Source: a virus. Taken from it: DNA of 40,482 bases. The DNA lies in the IMG/VR virus record IMGVR_UViG_3300032006_000027, positions 1-40,482 of that record; one strand, given 5' to 3'. Positions 31,074-39,234 of this stretch are shown here, in pieces; the stretch's first letter is position 1, and every line of letters begins with the position of its first letter. The notes under the pieces were generated by a model, which was not told the origin of the DNA, made no database searches, and worked only from the letters and a program-made list of their open reading frames with translations. Both the position numbers and the translations under genes were made by a program.

Positions 31074-31679
31074 TTATTTTAATTCCCCAGCGGCTCCTAT
31101 TATGTCACCCGCACCGAATCCTTGAAATGGTCCCAGTGGATTTCTTGTTTTCTCTGTTTTATCTATATTCTTTTCACCGGAATACAATACATACTCAACC
31201 GTATCATCGACAATAAGAATCAACACACTTATTTGCCAACCCGTGGTGTGTATTTCCTTTCGGAAATTTAACATATCCATGAACACACTTCCTTCTCGTT
31301 GATTTTTTAATCTTTCCAAATTTATTTCGTATGCCAATCCTTGCTCTCTTGCAGCCAGTGTCTTCAGAACACCCGCGGGTAGCTCAATCTTATTAAACAA
31401 CGTAAATCGTGAAGGACTATCCAACTTGAACTTACTCATTACATCGAGATAAGTTAATCTTTTCACATTTGGTATATTTTCCAAATCAAGACCCATTCTG
31501 ACCAAATCGGAATATTTGGTCTGACCCACTACAATATTATTCACCACACCTTCAACTTCCGTATAAGTTTCAAATGTTGATTGCGTATACACACCTGTTG
31601 TGGGTAGCATTTTTCTTGAATTGCATCCTGTCGTAAATAGTATCAATATTAAAGTAGTTAATATAAGTGGCGTTTTCAT
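31074..31679 (-). CDS. Predicted lipoprotein of unknown function
   Basis: 201 residues. The N-terminus MKTPLILTTLILILFTTGCN is a lipoprotein signal peptide: basic start, hydrophobic core, and a lipobox-like TTGC with Cys19. The mature part contains VEGVVNNIVVGQTKYSDLV, a pattern reminiscent of host SmpA/BamE-like lipoproteins, then a mixed alpha/beta domain with TTGWQISVLILIVDDTVEYV. GAGGAG precedes the ATG and an ATATTTAT element is 36 bases upstream. T4-like phages rarely code lipoproteins between terminase and portal. It may alter the infected cell envelope, for example superinfection exclusion, or be host-derived cargo; neither is shown by the sequence. Confidence 0.8.
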   Translation of the reverse strand: MKTPLILTTLILILFTTGCNSRKMLPTTGVYTQSTFETYTEVEGVVNNIVVGQTKYSDLVRMGLDLENIPNVKRLTYLDVMSKFKLDSPSRFTLFNKIELPAGVLKTLAAREQGLAYEINLERLKNQREGSVFMDMLNFRKEIHTTGWQISVLILIVDDTVEYVLYSGEKNIDKTEKTRNPLGPFQGFGAGDIIGAAGELK

Positions 31680-31714
31680 TGGTGTGTATCTCCTCGTTAA
31701 GTTGTTAGTTTTAC

Positions 31715-31722
31715 ATAAATAT
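31715..31722 (-). promoter_or_regulatory. ATATTTAT element upstream of the lipoprotein gene
   Basis: The sense strand reads AAATGATATTTATGTAA; it overlaps the terminase stop region and lies 36 bases before the lipoprotein ATG, so the lipoprotein can be transcribed apart from the terminase. Confidence 0.5.
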
Positions 31723-33320
31723 CATTTCAATAACCAATCCAAACTTTCACTCCCTCCGTGTGGATTTTTCATTTCGTATGGATTGCTTTTTAGTCCAGAC
31801 CTAAGATAAGCATCACCCATATCCAAGTTTGTGGTCGAACCCATGTAATCAAACATTGATTTTTGTGTGTTCATGTTTTCCGACCTAAATCTAAGTGCAG
31901 TATCTCGCACCCATAACGAAATGCATAAACTCATAACCAAGTCATCGGTGTAACCAGGCATTGCTTCTGCTTTCATTCCGTTCCATATAAAAGTAAACAT
32001 TTCCTCAACCGTTCGTTCTGAATTTATCACAAGTTCCTTTTCACGAACATAACTTTCCATTTTACTGATGATGAGGGGGCGAGTCTTAACCGAGGTTGTA
32101 AATCCAGGAACTTGCTTCTTTTCCATGCGATTAAGTTTGTTGGTGTGCTGGGCAAGTTCGTCTACATATTGATAATCTCGTTGAGTATAATATAAATTGC
32201 TATAACCTCTGTCCAATATTTGTTGCAAAACTGCCCAACCAATATTCGCATTTTCCACAACGAGCAATGCACCATTATATTCGTTTGCTACCGCAACGAG
32301 CAGATTTCCGTAATCTTTTGTTTCCATGTCACCACGAAACTCTGCAACTTGAACCAAATTCTCAACGTCAAATACATGAAAAGCACTTTTATCTTTTCCG
32401 TCACCACGTGCAACATCGGCCGCAACAACATAGTCCTTTGAATGATCGGGATATTCCCACAACCAATATTCTTTGTTTATACCACGCTTCTCAAGTGGTT
32501 CTTTCATGCTATTTTCCTTATACCACTCCACTATATCCGCATCAATAACCGAACGACCACTGCTTATGAAGTCACAATCACATTCTTGAGCCGCATCTTT
32601 ATCCCCAAGTAACTTGGTTTGTAAATCTCTCCATTCTTGATCTCTTTCCGGATGTAAATTCCAATGAAGTTTAATTGGATTAAAATCATTTGATCCGTCC
32701 ATAGAACCTACCCATGTCTTATGAAAGAAATTACCAATACCATTCGGGGTCGACAACAATATAGAACGACCACCAGTTGTAATCGTTGATTGTGATGCAG
32801 TCCATATTTCCTCCATGTTCGTAATAAACGCACACTCATCCACAATTAACAAACTCAATGATGACGAACGAGATGCATCCACACTACTTGAAGCCGCACG
32901 AATGGAACTTCCATTCTTAAACCTCATACTGAGTTTATTCTTCTCGGTACATTCACTTCTCAACCAACTTGGTAAAAAGTCCGACATATGAGTTACCTTG
33001 GTAACAATGTTTTTTGCGGTTTCTTGGTTGATTGCAATACAAAGTATAGACTTATCGGTAAAAAAGGTCATTAACCACAAAGCATATCCGGAAACGAGGG
33101 TAGATATTCCCATCTGTCTGGCCTTGAGAACAATATTAAATTGCTCATCTCGGAAACTCTCAAGTGTTTTTTCTTGAAAATTATATAAAGCAAATGGAAT
33201 CGTACCAAGGGTTGGGTGCTGAATCTTGCAGTATTTCTTCATAAAGTATGCAGGTGATTTTAAGCACTCGGCATACTCTTTCTTGATTATTTCTCGTAGT
33301 GGAGGATTGTTATTTGCCAT
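31722..33320 (-). CDS. 17: Terminase large subunit gp17
   Basis: 532 residues (T4: 610). The ATPase half has a Q-motif region ALYNFQEKTLESFRD, a Walker A-like VLKARQMGISTL (residues 65-75), Walker B LSLLIVDECAF (155-165) with the catalytic Glu, and coupling motif SILLSTPNGIGNFFH. The nuclease half starts with the metal-binding Asp in YVVAADVARGDGKDKSAF (D302). This motor packages DNA into the prohead and cuts concatemers. It precedes lipoprotein and portal, whereas in T4 gene 17 precedes 18. An AGAGG abuts the ATG. The small terminase (gp16) is not recognised in the window. Confidence 0.94.
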   Translation of the reverse strand: MANNNPPLREIIKKEYAECLKSPAYFMKKYCKIQHPTLGTIPFALYNFQEKTLESFRDEQFNIVLKARQMGISTLVSGYALWLMTFFTDKSILCIAINQETAKNIVTKVTHMSDFLPSWLRSECTEKNKLSMRFKNGSSIRAASSSVDASRSSSLSLLIVDECAFITNMEEIWTASQSTITTGGRSILLSTPNGIGNFFHKTWVGSMDGSNDFNPIKLHWNLHPERDQEWRDLQTKLLGDKDAAQECDCDFISSGRSVIDADIVEWYKENSMKEPLEKRGINKEYWLWEYPDHSKDYVVAADVARGDGKDKSAFHVFDVENLVQVAEFRGDMETKDYGNLLVAVANEYNGALLVVENANIGWAVLQQILDRGYSNLYYTQRDYQYVDELAQHTNKLNRMEKKQVPGFTTSVKTRPLIISKMESYVREKELVINSERTVEEMFTFIWNGMKAEAMPGYTDDLVMSLCISLWVRDTALRFRSENMNTQKSMFDYMGSTTNLDMGDAYLRSGLKSNPYEMKNPHGGSESLDWLLK

Positions 33321-33324
33321 CCTC

Positions 33325-33332
33325 TATAAATA
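33325..33332 (-). promoter_or_regulatory. ATATTTAT-type element upstream of terminase
   Basis: The sense strand reads ATACGTATTTATAGAGG, just before the terminase ATG. The first base of the core differs (GTATTTAT). Confidence 0.45.
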
Positions 33333-33372
33333 CGTATATATACTCTTTTTTACAAAAAGTCGGAGGTGTCGT

Positions 33373-33999
33373 CTAAAATTTCATTTCCTCATACGGAATT
33401 AACTCGGACTCAACCTCACTCAATCTCTTCTCAAGTTCTTCCAAATCTTTATCCAAATCTCCCAAAATCTTATCTTTATTTGGCAGATCCCATTGCTCAA
33501 AACTTCCGTCTTCATTCATAAATTGTGGATCGGATGCTATATGCTCCTTGGATTCCACTAACCTGACACGTGTTTCTACAAGAAAACTTCTTTCGTTTTC
33601 AAGTATTGTTTTCTTTTCGTAATCTTCGTATTTGCCTTCTTCTTTGAGTTTTGCTTCAAACTCTTGTACACAATCAAAGCACATCCCCTTCATGGCAAGC
33701 ATTCGTTTATCCAAATACTTGGTGTGGTCGACCGTACATAAATCCTTTGGGCAATTCTGTGCTTCACGTAGAGACTTCCTAACCTTATCAAAAATCGTAT
33801 CGGTTCTGACCCTTGAAGTGGACCCCACTTGTTTCCACTCCTTGCCATCCTTATCAGTCCAAATTTCTCCAGGTTGACGAATTACAAGTTCTTCAACTTC
33901 ACCTTCGTAACCATGAACTTTTGGAAGTTCTTCACCTTTAAATAATTTGCGTGATTTTTTAATCACACTTTTCAAATCGTCTTTATCCATTTTAGCCAT
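33373..33999 (-). CDS. Cys-motif (zinc-knuckle-like) protein upstream of terminase
   Basis: 208 residues from ATG at 33997-33999; the open frame reaches a TTG at 34026, rejected, although AAGGAG between them may serve the ATG. Residues 83-110 contain CPKDLC and GMCFDC, an arrangement C-x4-C ... C-x2-C fit to bind zinc. The C-terminal half (about 120-205) is a long charged coiled coil (LGDLDKDLEELEKRLSEVE). Similar proteins occur in marine T4-like phages with no known role. Its slot right before the large terminase is where a small terminase could stand, and a DNA-binding head plus coiled coil would be compatible, but I see no helix-turn-helix. Unknown function is the honest label. Confidence 0.72.
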   Translation of the reverse strand: MAKMDKDDLKSVIKKSRKLFKGEELPKVHGYEGEVEELVIRQPGEIWTDKDGKEWKQVGSTSRVRTDTIFDKVRKSLREAQNCPKDLCTVDHTKYLDKRMLAMKGMCFDCVQEFEAKLKEEGKYEDYEKKTILENERSFLVETRVRLVESKEHIASDPQFMNEDGSFEQWDLPNKDKILGDLDKDLEELEKRLSEVESELIPYEEMKF

Positions 34000-34052
34000 G
34001 TTTATATAATGCTCCTTAATATGCAAAATGTCAAACTATAATAATAAAAACA

Positions 34053-34409
34053 TTACACAACAATCGTGTAAGTTCCCTTCTTTGCTACAAAGTTGGGTTT
34101 TATCATAACAGTCATTACCACAAACATAAGATTATAGGGTGACTTCTCTTGGAGTATTCCAATCAAATTCAATGCACTCTTTTTATCCTTTACATGAATA
34201 TAATCACCCACATCAATTCTATCAAAGACGAGTGCTTTTGTAATATCGGGTATTGCTTTGTCAGCAACCTCCATTATATCCGTTTCGGATATTTGCATAT
34301 GGTCATGCCTTGACTGACGTTCACCTGCGTGTTTAGTCTTGTTTATCTGAACGGAGATATTTACTTTGTCACTTACCGTTCCGATGACTGCATCCATGAG
34401 TTTAATCAT
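34053..34409 (-). CDS. Small hypothetical protein
   Basis: 118 residues, overlapping the end of the upstream gene by eight bases, with AAAGG seven bases before the ATG. It begins MIKLMDAVIGTVSDKVNISV and looks beta-rich, with GDYIHVKDKKSALNLIGIL and a hydrophobic LMFVVMTVMIKPNF strand. No family recognised. Operon position groups it with the basic membrane-containing protein and the Cys-motif protein upstream of the terminase. Confidence 0.7.
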   Translation of the reverse strand: MIKLMDAVIGTVSDKVNISVQINKTKHAGERQSRHDHMQISETDIMEVADKAIPDITKALVFDRIDVGDYIHVKDKKSALNLIGILQEKSPYNLMFVVMTVMIKPNFVAKKGTYTIVV

Positions 34410-35832
34410 ATTTGCCTTTCTTCAAAGCTTTTCTATCATATGCCTTTTTATTTTTCATGGGTCTGCTTTTAGGCATAGTTGGTTTCCGCACCTTTTTGTA
34501 CGCATCCATTCGTGTCATCAACTTTTGCTTTTTTGCTTCCGACAATTTTTGTATTTTGTGGACAAGCATCTTGATGTATTCCTTTTTGCTACCACGACCT
34601 TTAAAGTATGGACTTTTATCACTAAGCATTTTTGCAATATCAAGCATTGCTTTTAATTCTTTTACATCTTCTTCGTTATCTTTGTTTTCGTTCATTTCAA
34701 TCCATCCTGTTTTTGGTACGTGTTGATATCTTTCAAGTTCAACACCCTTTGGAGAAAGTACAAGCAACCACTCACTTCCCTTGGCACGAACCTTTTTAAA
34801 AGTAAACTCAGCATTTGGGTATTCTTTTTTCCAATGTTTCTTAATTTCATTTGCAGTTTTGTATTTAGGTCCAACATACTCGTTTACAGGACCATCTAAT
34901 CTTGTAAACTCCACATAAAATTTACCAGTATCAGATGATTCATATGGTTTTCCTCCCACATTGTCGGTGTGTTTCTTGGCATCACTGCGTGTATCAAATA
35001 CATAAGGTTCTAACTTCCCGTCAACATACCTTGCGGATACCTCTGGTTGAGAACCATCTACACTGAGTGTTAATACTCCGTGCTTGCCTTCTTTTGATTC
35101 TCGTTGGAATCTCTCTGGATCTAATTTTGGATCATATATTCCAAGTGATAATGATATATGATGTTTCATAAGTTGATCAATTATATTGGTGGTTGCGTAC
35201 AAAGATTTCCTTTTATCTAGTCCAGGAATCTCATCTTTTATTTTGATAATCAATTTTGCAAGATGGCCTTTGCCGAACTTCTGATCCTTTATCATTGAAA
35301 AAATACCTGGATACTTTTTCTTAATAAGTTCGTAGGTTTTACCCACATCAAATTTTACACGTCCACTTGAGAATACGGCCGCAAGTTTTTTTGCAAGTGT
35401 TGCAGTTATCGCAACTGCACCTCCCGTGATTCCAACTATTGATGCAATCGTGAGAGGGTCAACTACCTCGGTTAATGGGTTTGGTTTAGATTTGGCACGA
35501 ACTCTTTTAATACGTTCCTTTTCATTTGCTTTTACCCGTGGCATCAACTTCTTTGCAACTCTGGCAATTAATCCGGGTTTCTTGGCAAGTTGTTTTTCAA
35601 TCTTTTCTTTTGCAGTAACTGGTAAATCGGAATACTTCTTTCCACCGGTCATCTTCTTGACAATCAAATTCTTTGCTTGTTTCTGTGCAATTTGTCTAAG
35701 TTGACCTGGGTTCTTTCTTCGTTTCTCTTTCCGTTTCTTGGCAATCATACGTTTCTTTTGCGTACGTTTGGCTGCTCTTGCCATCTTCTTCCGAGTTTCA
35801 CGGGAGATTTTTCTTTCTCCGACGTTATCCAT
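34402..35832 (-). CDS. Basic, membrane-segment-containing protein with K/R-rich N-terminus
   Basis: 476 residues. Residues 1-117 are extremely Lys/Arg-rich (KKMARAAKRTQKKRMIAKKR; then GKKYSDLPVTAKEKIEKQLA; KKLMPRVKANEKERIKRVR). This roughly 100-residue basic module is widespread in marine T4-like phages. A hydrophobic segment follows at 126-148 (PLTIASIVGITGGAVAITAT), then a folded region including VKFDVGKTYELIKKKYPGIF and a beta-rich part. The C-terminus is again basic. ATG overlaps the previous stop by one base, with GAGG upstream. DNA binding or packaging with the genome is an inference from charge; the hydrophobic segment could also mark membrane delivery. Confidence 0.8.
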   Translation of the reverse strand: MDNVGERKISRETRKKMARAAKRTQKKRMIAKKRKEKRRKNPGQLRQIAQKQAKNLIVKKMTGGKKYSDLPVTAKEKIEKQLAKKPGLIARVAKKLMPRVKANEKERIKRVRAKSKPNPLTEVVDPLTIASIVGITGGAVAITATLAKKLAAVFSSGRVKFDVGKTYELIKKKYPGIFSMIKDQKFGKGHLAKLIIKIKDEIPGLDKRKSLYATTNIIDQLMKHHISLSLGIYDPKLDPERFQRESKEGKHGVLTLSVDGSQPEVSARYVDGKLEPYVFDTRSDAKKHTDNVGGKPYESSDTGKFYVEFTRLDGPVNEYVGPKYKTANEIKKHWKKEYPNAEFTFKKVRAKGSEWLLVLSPKGVELERYQHVPKTGWIEMNENKDNEEDVKELKAMLDIAKMLSDKSPYFKGRGSKKEYIKMLVHKIQKLSEAKKQKLMTRMDAYKKVRKPTMPKSRPMKNKKAYDRKALKKGKYD

Positions 35833-38357
35833 CAGAACCTCATTATCCCCATAATTTGATTTATGGGTGCAAATGTTCCAGTTAACTTATATGTTCCACC
35901 TTTGTACTGAAATACAATACCCTCACTTGGGGCAATCGCATCCGCACCTCCGATGTCATTCAACTTTTTCAAATTCTTTTGAAGTTTTTCCATGTCCTTC
36001 TTAAACTTTTCAGGAGACTCCACGGAACTAAGTTTTTTCTTTTCCAAAGTTTTTACATGGTCATTCAATGCCTTTGCAATATCATCACTTCCTCCTGCGG
36101 CCACAAACCCACGAACATTTTGAAGTACTTCCGCACCTAGTTTCAAAAAGATAAATTGAAATGGCCACATATTTGCTTCAAACTGCTTTACTATATCTTC
36201 TTTTTCAAATTTGTTTACCCATGCAAGTAGTTTGGGTTGATTCGACAAGTCCATGCGTATCGTTGTAATCTTATTTGATTTATCGTTATATGCCCAACGA
36301 CCTATAAGTGCTTCATAAACATTTGATGGAAATACTTCTTTTAATTTGCTTTGTTGTTTGTCTAAGAGATTTCTCCACCATGCATCGTGATACTTCATAA
36401 CCTTATCATTATCTTTTAACTTAAATTCTTTTTTAAGTTTATTAATCATGTTAGTATACTTTTCAAGTGAATCACTAAATGTTTTGCTCTTGGGAAGTTC
36501 TACCACAATCGGAGCATTCAACGAATATCGTTTCTGAACATTGGCATTTATTTGACGAAGCATTCCTTCTAAAGACCTCGCAGAATCTTTAAGTTCACTT
36601 GTGATGTCATTTCCCTCGGCATCTTCAAAAACTGGTTTACCCGCAGAGTCGTATGCTTGAGTTCCATGAAATACTAACATATCAACATTTTGTGGAATAA
36701 CATTTTGAGTGGCAGGTGTCATTACCTCAATGTTCATAAATCGTTCACCTTCTTTAAATACCTTACTCTTTTGAGCATCACTTAACTTTGAAATTGCAGA
36801 TTCCAAATCTGTGACCGCACTTACGAACGCATCACGAATATTCTCTGCACGATCCGCAAAAATATCTTCAAACTCGGATACATTGGGTGCGGCTGCTCCT
36901 GCGTTCTTTAGATGCCCTTGGTTTCTTGCTACTACAAGTTCACCGTTCTTCCAACTAAACATCAAATTTTGACCATCAAGTTTCTCGGTTACGTCTTTTT
37001 CAACACTCAACTCACCTGCCAATGATCTGCGAATTAGTTCTTTTAAATCTGCAAAAGTCAAATCCCTATCATCAAACGGATGACTCATGTGACCGGCCGC
37101 GCCACCTTCCGTTAGCAAAGTGGTTTCATTGATTGCATGACCCTCAACCCCCTTATCAATTTCCTTTTCACCATCCTCTGTTTTTTTGGAATCAATCGTA
37201 TGACCACCACTCAAGTCTTCATCACCCTGTTCGTCATTCTTACGAATGGAGGTCTCAGACCCAATGAAGTCAACAAGTTTGTATCCTGCGGTTTCTGCAA
37301 CTCCCTCAATAAAAGACACCCATTGTGAATGTGCCTTTGAAGTTTCTTCGGTATTTATTTGATTTGTTGGTGAACCTACATCAAAATTTCCAGATGGGTA
37401 AAAGGATACCGCAGGAACTGGACCGGCATAATTTCCCCACTCTCTGTAATCTGCGTTTCTCCCTAGTCCGTTTTTGCCGACCACAAAGTCCAATAAATCA
37501 TAACCAAGTTGCTTTGCTCTATTTGTGGTATGAGATTCGTATGACGTACCGGGATAATATCCAGCAGGACCATCGTCCACCATTGCCTTGCCCATTCCCA
37601 TAACGGTACTTATCTCATTTAAAAGTTGTGGAAATGAATCAACAAGTTTTTCAAACTTAGGGTATTCTTGTAAGAAACCTTCAAAAATTTCTTCGTTTTC
37701 AAACAAAGTACTAAACTTCTTTTTCAAATACACATAAATCTTTTCGTCATACCAACCGAACAATTGCTCAAATGCTTCTACCCTCTGTGCATCTGTATAT
37801 TTTGGGCTACCAAGAAGTTCACGAATATATGTTCCGTTTACTTCCTTTCCAAGAACCTTGATGCTCACATGAGGAGCAACAATAAAATATCCGTGCTTGG
37901 CATACGGCTCTAACTTGTTTTTGTGCTTTGCATATGACTGATAATATCCAGGTGTTCCATCAACCTTTTTTGTTTTCAATCGTCCCGCATCTTTCGCACC
38001 AAATATATAAACAACCGCAGTTGTCTCTGGATCATAATTCTCAAGTAACTCTTCACATACATAGGGGTTTTTGACTTGAACAACATTCTTTACTTTGTGC
38101 TTTGTCCATATCATTTTCTTTTCTTTAAAATTCAATGGACTTTTGGTTGCATCTGTTTTGTTACTAGTTGCAACCCATGCTTCATCAAATTGCTTATCCA
38201 ACCACTTGTATGTTTTGTAGTGGTGCAATCCAGCAGGTTGAAATCTACCTGGATAAATTCCAATCACCTTTGTAATTTTGGGTGCTTCCGTCAGCAAATC
38301 ACCTAGCATATACTTGGTGAGATCACCTACATAAGACTCTGTGTTGTTATCGGTCAT
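35832..38357 (-). CDS. Fusion: nucleotidyltransferase (NMNAT-like) domain plus RNA-ligase-like adenylation domain
   Basis: 841 residues. N-terminal domain (about 28-185): IGIYPGRFQPAGLHHYKTY fits the GxFxPxHxxH signature of nucleotidylyltransferases such as NMN adenylyltransferase, and VNGTYIRELL (173-182) fits the closing S/G-T-x-IR motif. A middle domain (about 250-370) has MGKAMVDDGPAGYY and PAVSFYPSG. C-terminal domain (about 415-841): TEKLDGQNLMF with K459 as the candidate nucleotide-accepting Lys (motif I), NIEVMTP near 542-548 (motif III-like), EGIVF at 812-816 (motif IV) and YKLTG with K824 (motif V). This is the covalent nucleotidyltransferase layout of RNA/DNA ligases. The start abuts the previous stop directly. 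Substrates are unknown; NAD synthesis and RNA repair are the natural suggestions. Confidence 0.82.
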   Translation of the reverse strand: MTDNNTESYVGDLTKYMLGDLLTEAPKITKVIGIYPGRFQPAGLHHYKTYKWLDKQFDEAWVATSNKTDATKSPLNFKEKKMIWTKHKVKNVVQVKNPYVCEELLENYDPETTAVVYIFGAKDAGRLKTKKVDGTPGYYQSYAKHKNKLEPYAKHGYFIVAPHVSIKVLGKEVNGTYIRELLGSPKYTDAQRVEAFEQLFGWYDEKIYVYLKKKFSTLFENEEIFEGFLQEYPKFEKLVDSFPQLLNEISTVMGMGKAMVDDGPAGYYPGTSYESHTTNRAKQLGYDLLDFVVGKNGLGRNADYREWGNYAGPVPAVSFYPSGNFDVGSPTNQINTEETSKAHSQWVSFIEGVAETAGYKLVDFIGSETSIRKNDEQGDEDLSGGHTIDSKKTEDGEKEIDKGVEGHAINETTLLTEGGAAGHMSHPFDDRDLTFADLKELIRRSLAGELSVEKDVTEKLDGQNLMFSWKNGELVVARNQGHLKNAGAAAPNVSEFEDIFADRAENIRDAFVSAVTDLESAISKLSDAQKSKVFKEGERFMNIEVMTPATQNVIPQNVDMLVFHGTQAYDSAGKPVFEDAEGNDITSELKDSARSLEGMLRQINANVQKRYSLNAPIVVELPKSKTFSDSLEKYTNMINKLKKEFKLKDNDKVMKYHDAWWRNLLDKQQSKLKEVFPSNVYEALIGRWAYNDKSNKITTIRMDLSNQPKLLAWVNKFEKEDIVKQFEANMWPFQFIFLKLGAEVLQNVRGFVAAGGSDDIAKALNDHVKTLEKKKLSSVESPEKFKKDMEKLQKNLKKLNDIGGADAIAPSEGIVFQYKGGTYKLTGTFAPINQIMGIMRF

Positions 38358-38882
38358 TTACTTTTCAAGCAATTCAGACAAAATTGCGCGGATTTGCTTT
38401 CTAAGTTTTTGCTCATGTACTTTGCTGGCCACAAATCTACTGAAATCACCTTGGGACATTCCACCTAGTGTGTCTGCCATTTCGTCGAATCCTTTTCTTT
38501 GCAAAAATCTAATTACTTTGTCTTTTGCCTTCAGAATACTTGAATGCAACCCTGACATAAAATCCAGTGCCTTCTTGTATTCCTTTCCTGTTACTTTAAT
38601 TTCATTTGTTTTTTTCATTTTTGATTCCTCGTATTGAGACATATAAAAATCTTCATCCTGAGCAGCTGCTTGAAAATCTCTCCATGCTTGTTCTGCTTCT
38701 TTTCCAACCAGTATCACTTTACCCTTTGGATAATAAAGTATTTCATCACCCTTCTTGAACTTAACACCACCCTTACGCATTCTGCGTTGAACTGGTAATC
38801 TTTGCTCACCAGAAACTCCATCGTATTTTGATTTCATCCAAAACGGATCATCTTTATATTTGTTGTATTCGTTTACTTTCAT
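38358..38882 (-). CDS. Hypothetical protein
   Basis: 174 residues from ATG at 38880-38882, one base after the preceding stop, with GGAAGA upstream; the frame is open further but would overlap the upstream gene deeply. It begins MKVNEYNKYKDDPFWMKSKY and has GVKFKKGDEILYYPKGKVIL, a small SH3-like strand pattern, then EQAWRDFQAAAQDEDFYMSQ. The C-terminal half is helical with KKALDFMSGLHSSILKAKDK. No catalytic motif. It is coupled to the ligase fusion gene. Confidence 0.75.
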   Translation of the reverse strand: MKVNEYNKYKDDPFWMKSKYDGVSGEQRLPVQRRMRKGGVKFKKGDEILYYPKGKVILVGKEAEQAWRDFQAAAQDEDFYMSQYEESKMKKTNEIKVTGKEYKKALDFMSGLHSSILKAKDKVIRFLQRKGFDEMADTLGGMSQGDFSRFVASKVHEQKLRKQIRAILSELLEK

Positions 38883-38883
38883 T

Positions 38884-39234
38884 TTAATCTTCCAAGTATT
38901 CTTCGACTTTTCCTGTTTTAATATGACGTTTGCAGGCCTTCTTTTTATCTCGGTGCATATGTGGTGCTTTGTCAAGATATTCTTGTGTGCAATGAAATAT
39001 ATACCCATCTACTACTGGACCTTCACTCGTTTCACCTTCACTATACGCACCAATAAACTTAAACTCTTCTTTTTCTTTTTTCACAAGTTTTGTTGCCAAC
39101 AATCTTGCCCATCGTTCATTTCCCGACTTGTTTGACGAAAAACTATAAGGAGCATGATTGGGAGCCATTTCAAGTTTCCAAGTTTCACCCAACTTGTCCT
39201 CTGCAATCAATTCATCTAGAATGGTATCAAACAC
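38884..39234 (-). CDS. Small hypothetical protein, GTG start
   Basis: 116 residues from a GTG at 39232-39234 that shares one base with the kinase TAG stop; a good AAGGAG lies seven bases upstream, which decides the start. It begins VFDTILDELIAEDKLGETWK and contains NERWARLLATKLVKKEKEEF and a C-terminal His/Lys/Arg cluster (KAPHMHRDKKKACKRHIKTG). No family recognised; operon position links it to the kinase and ligase-fusion genes. Confidence 0.72.
   Translation of the reverse strand: MFDTILDELIAEDKLGETWKLEMAPNHAPYSFSSNKSGNERWARLLATKLVKKEKEEFKFIGAYSEGETSEGPVVDGYIFHCTQEYLDKAPHMHRDKKKACKRHIKTGKVEEYLED

Noticed and set aside
38358-39008. Longer start of the 174-residue gene
   Set aside because: It would overlap 125 bases of the upstream gene; the ATG at 38882 is one base after the previous stop with a ribosome site.
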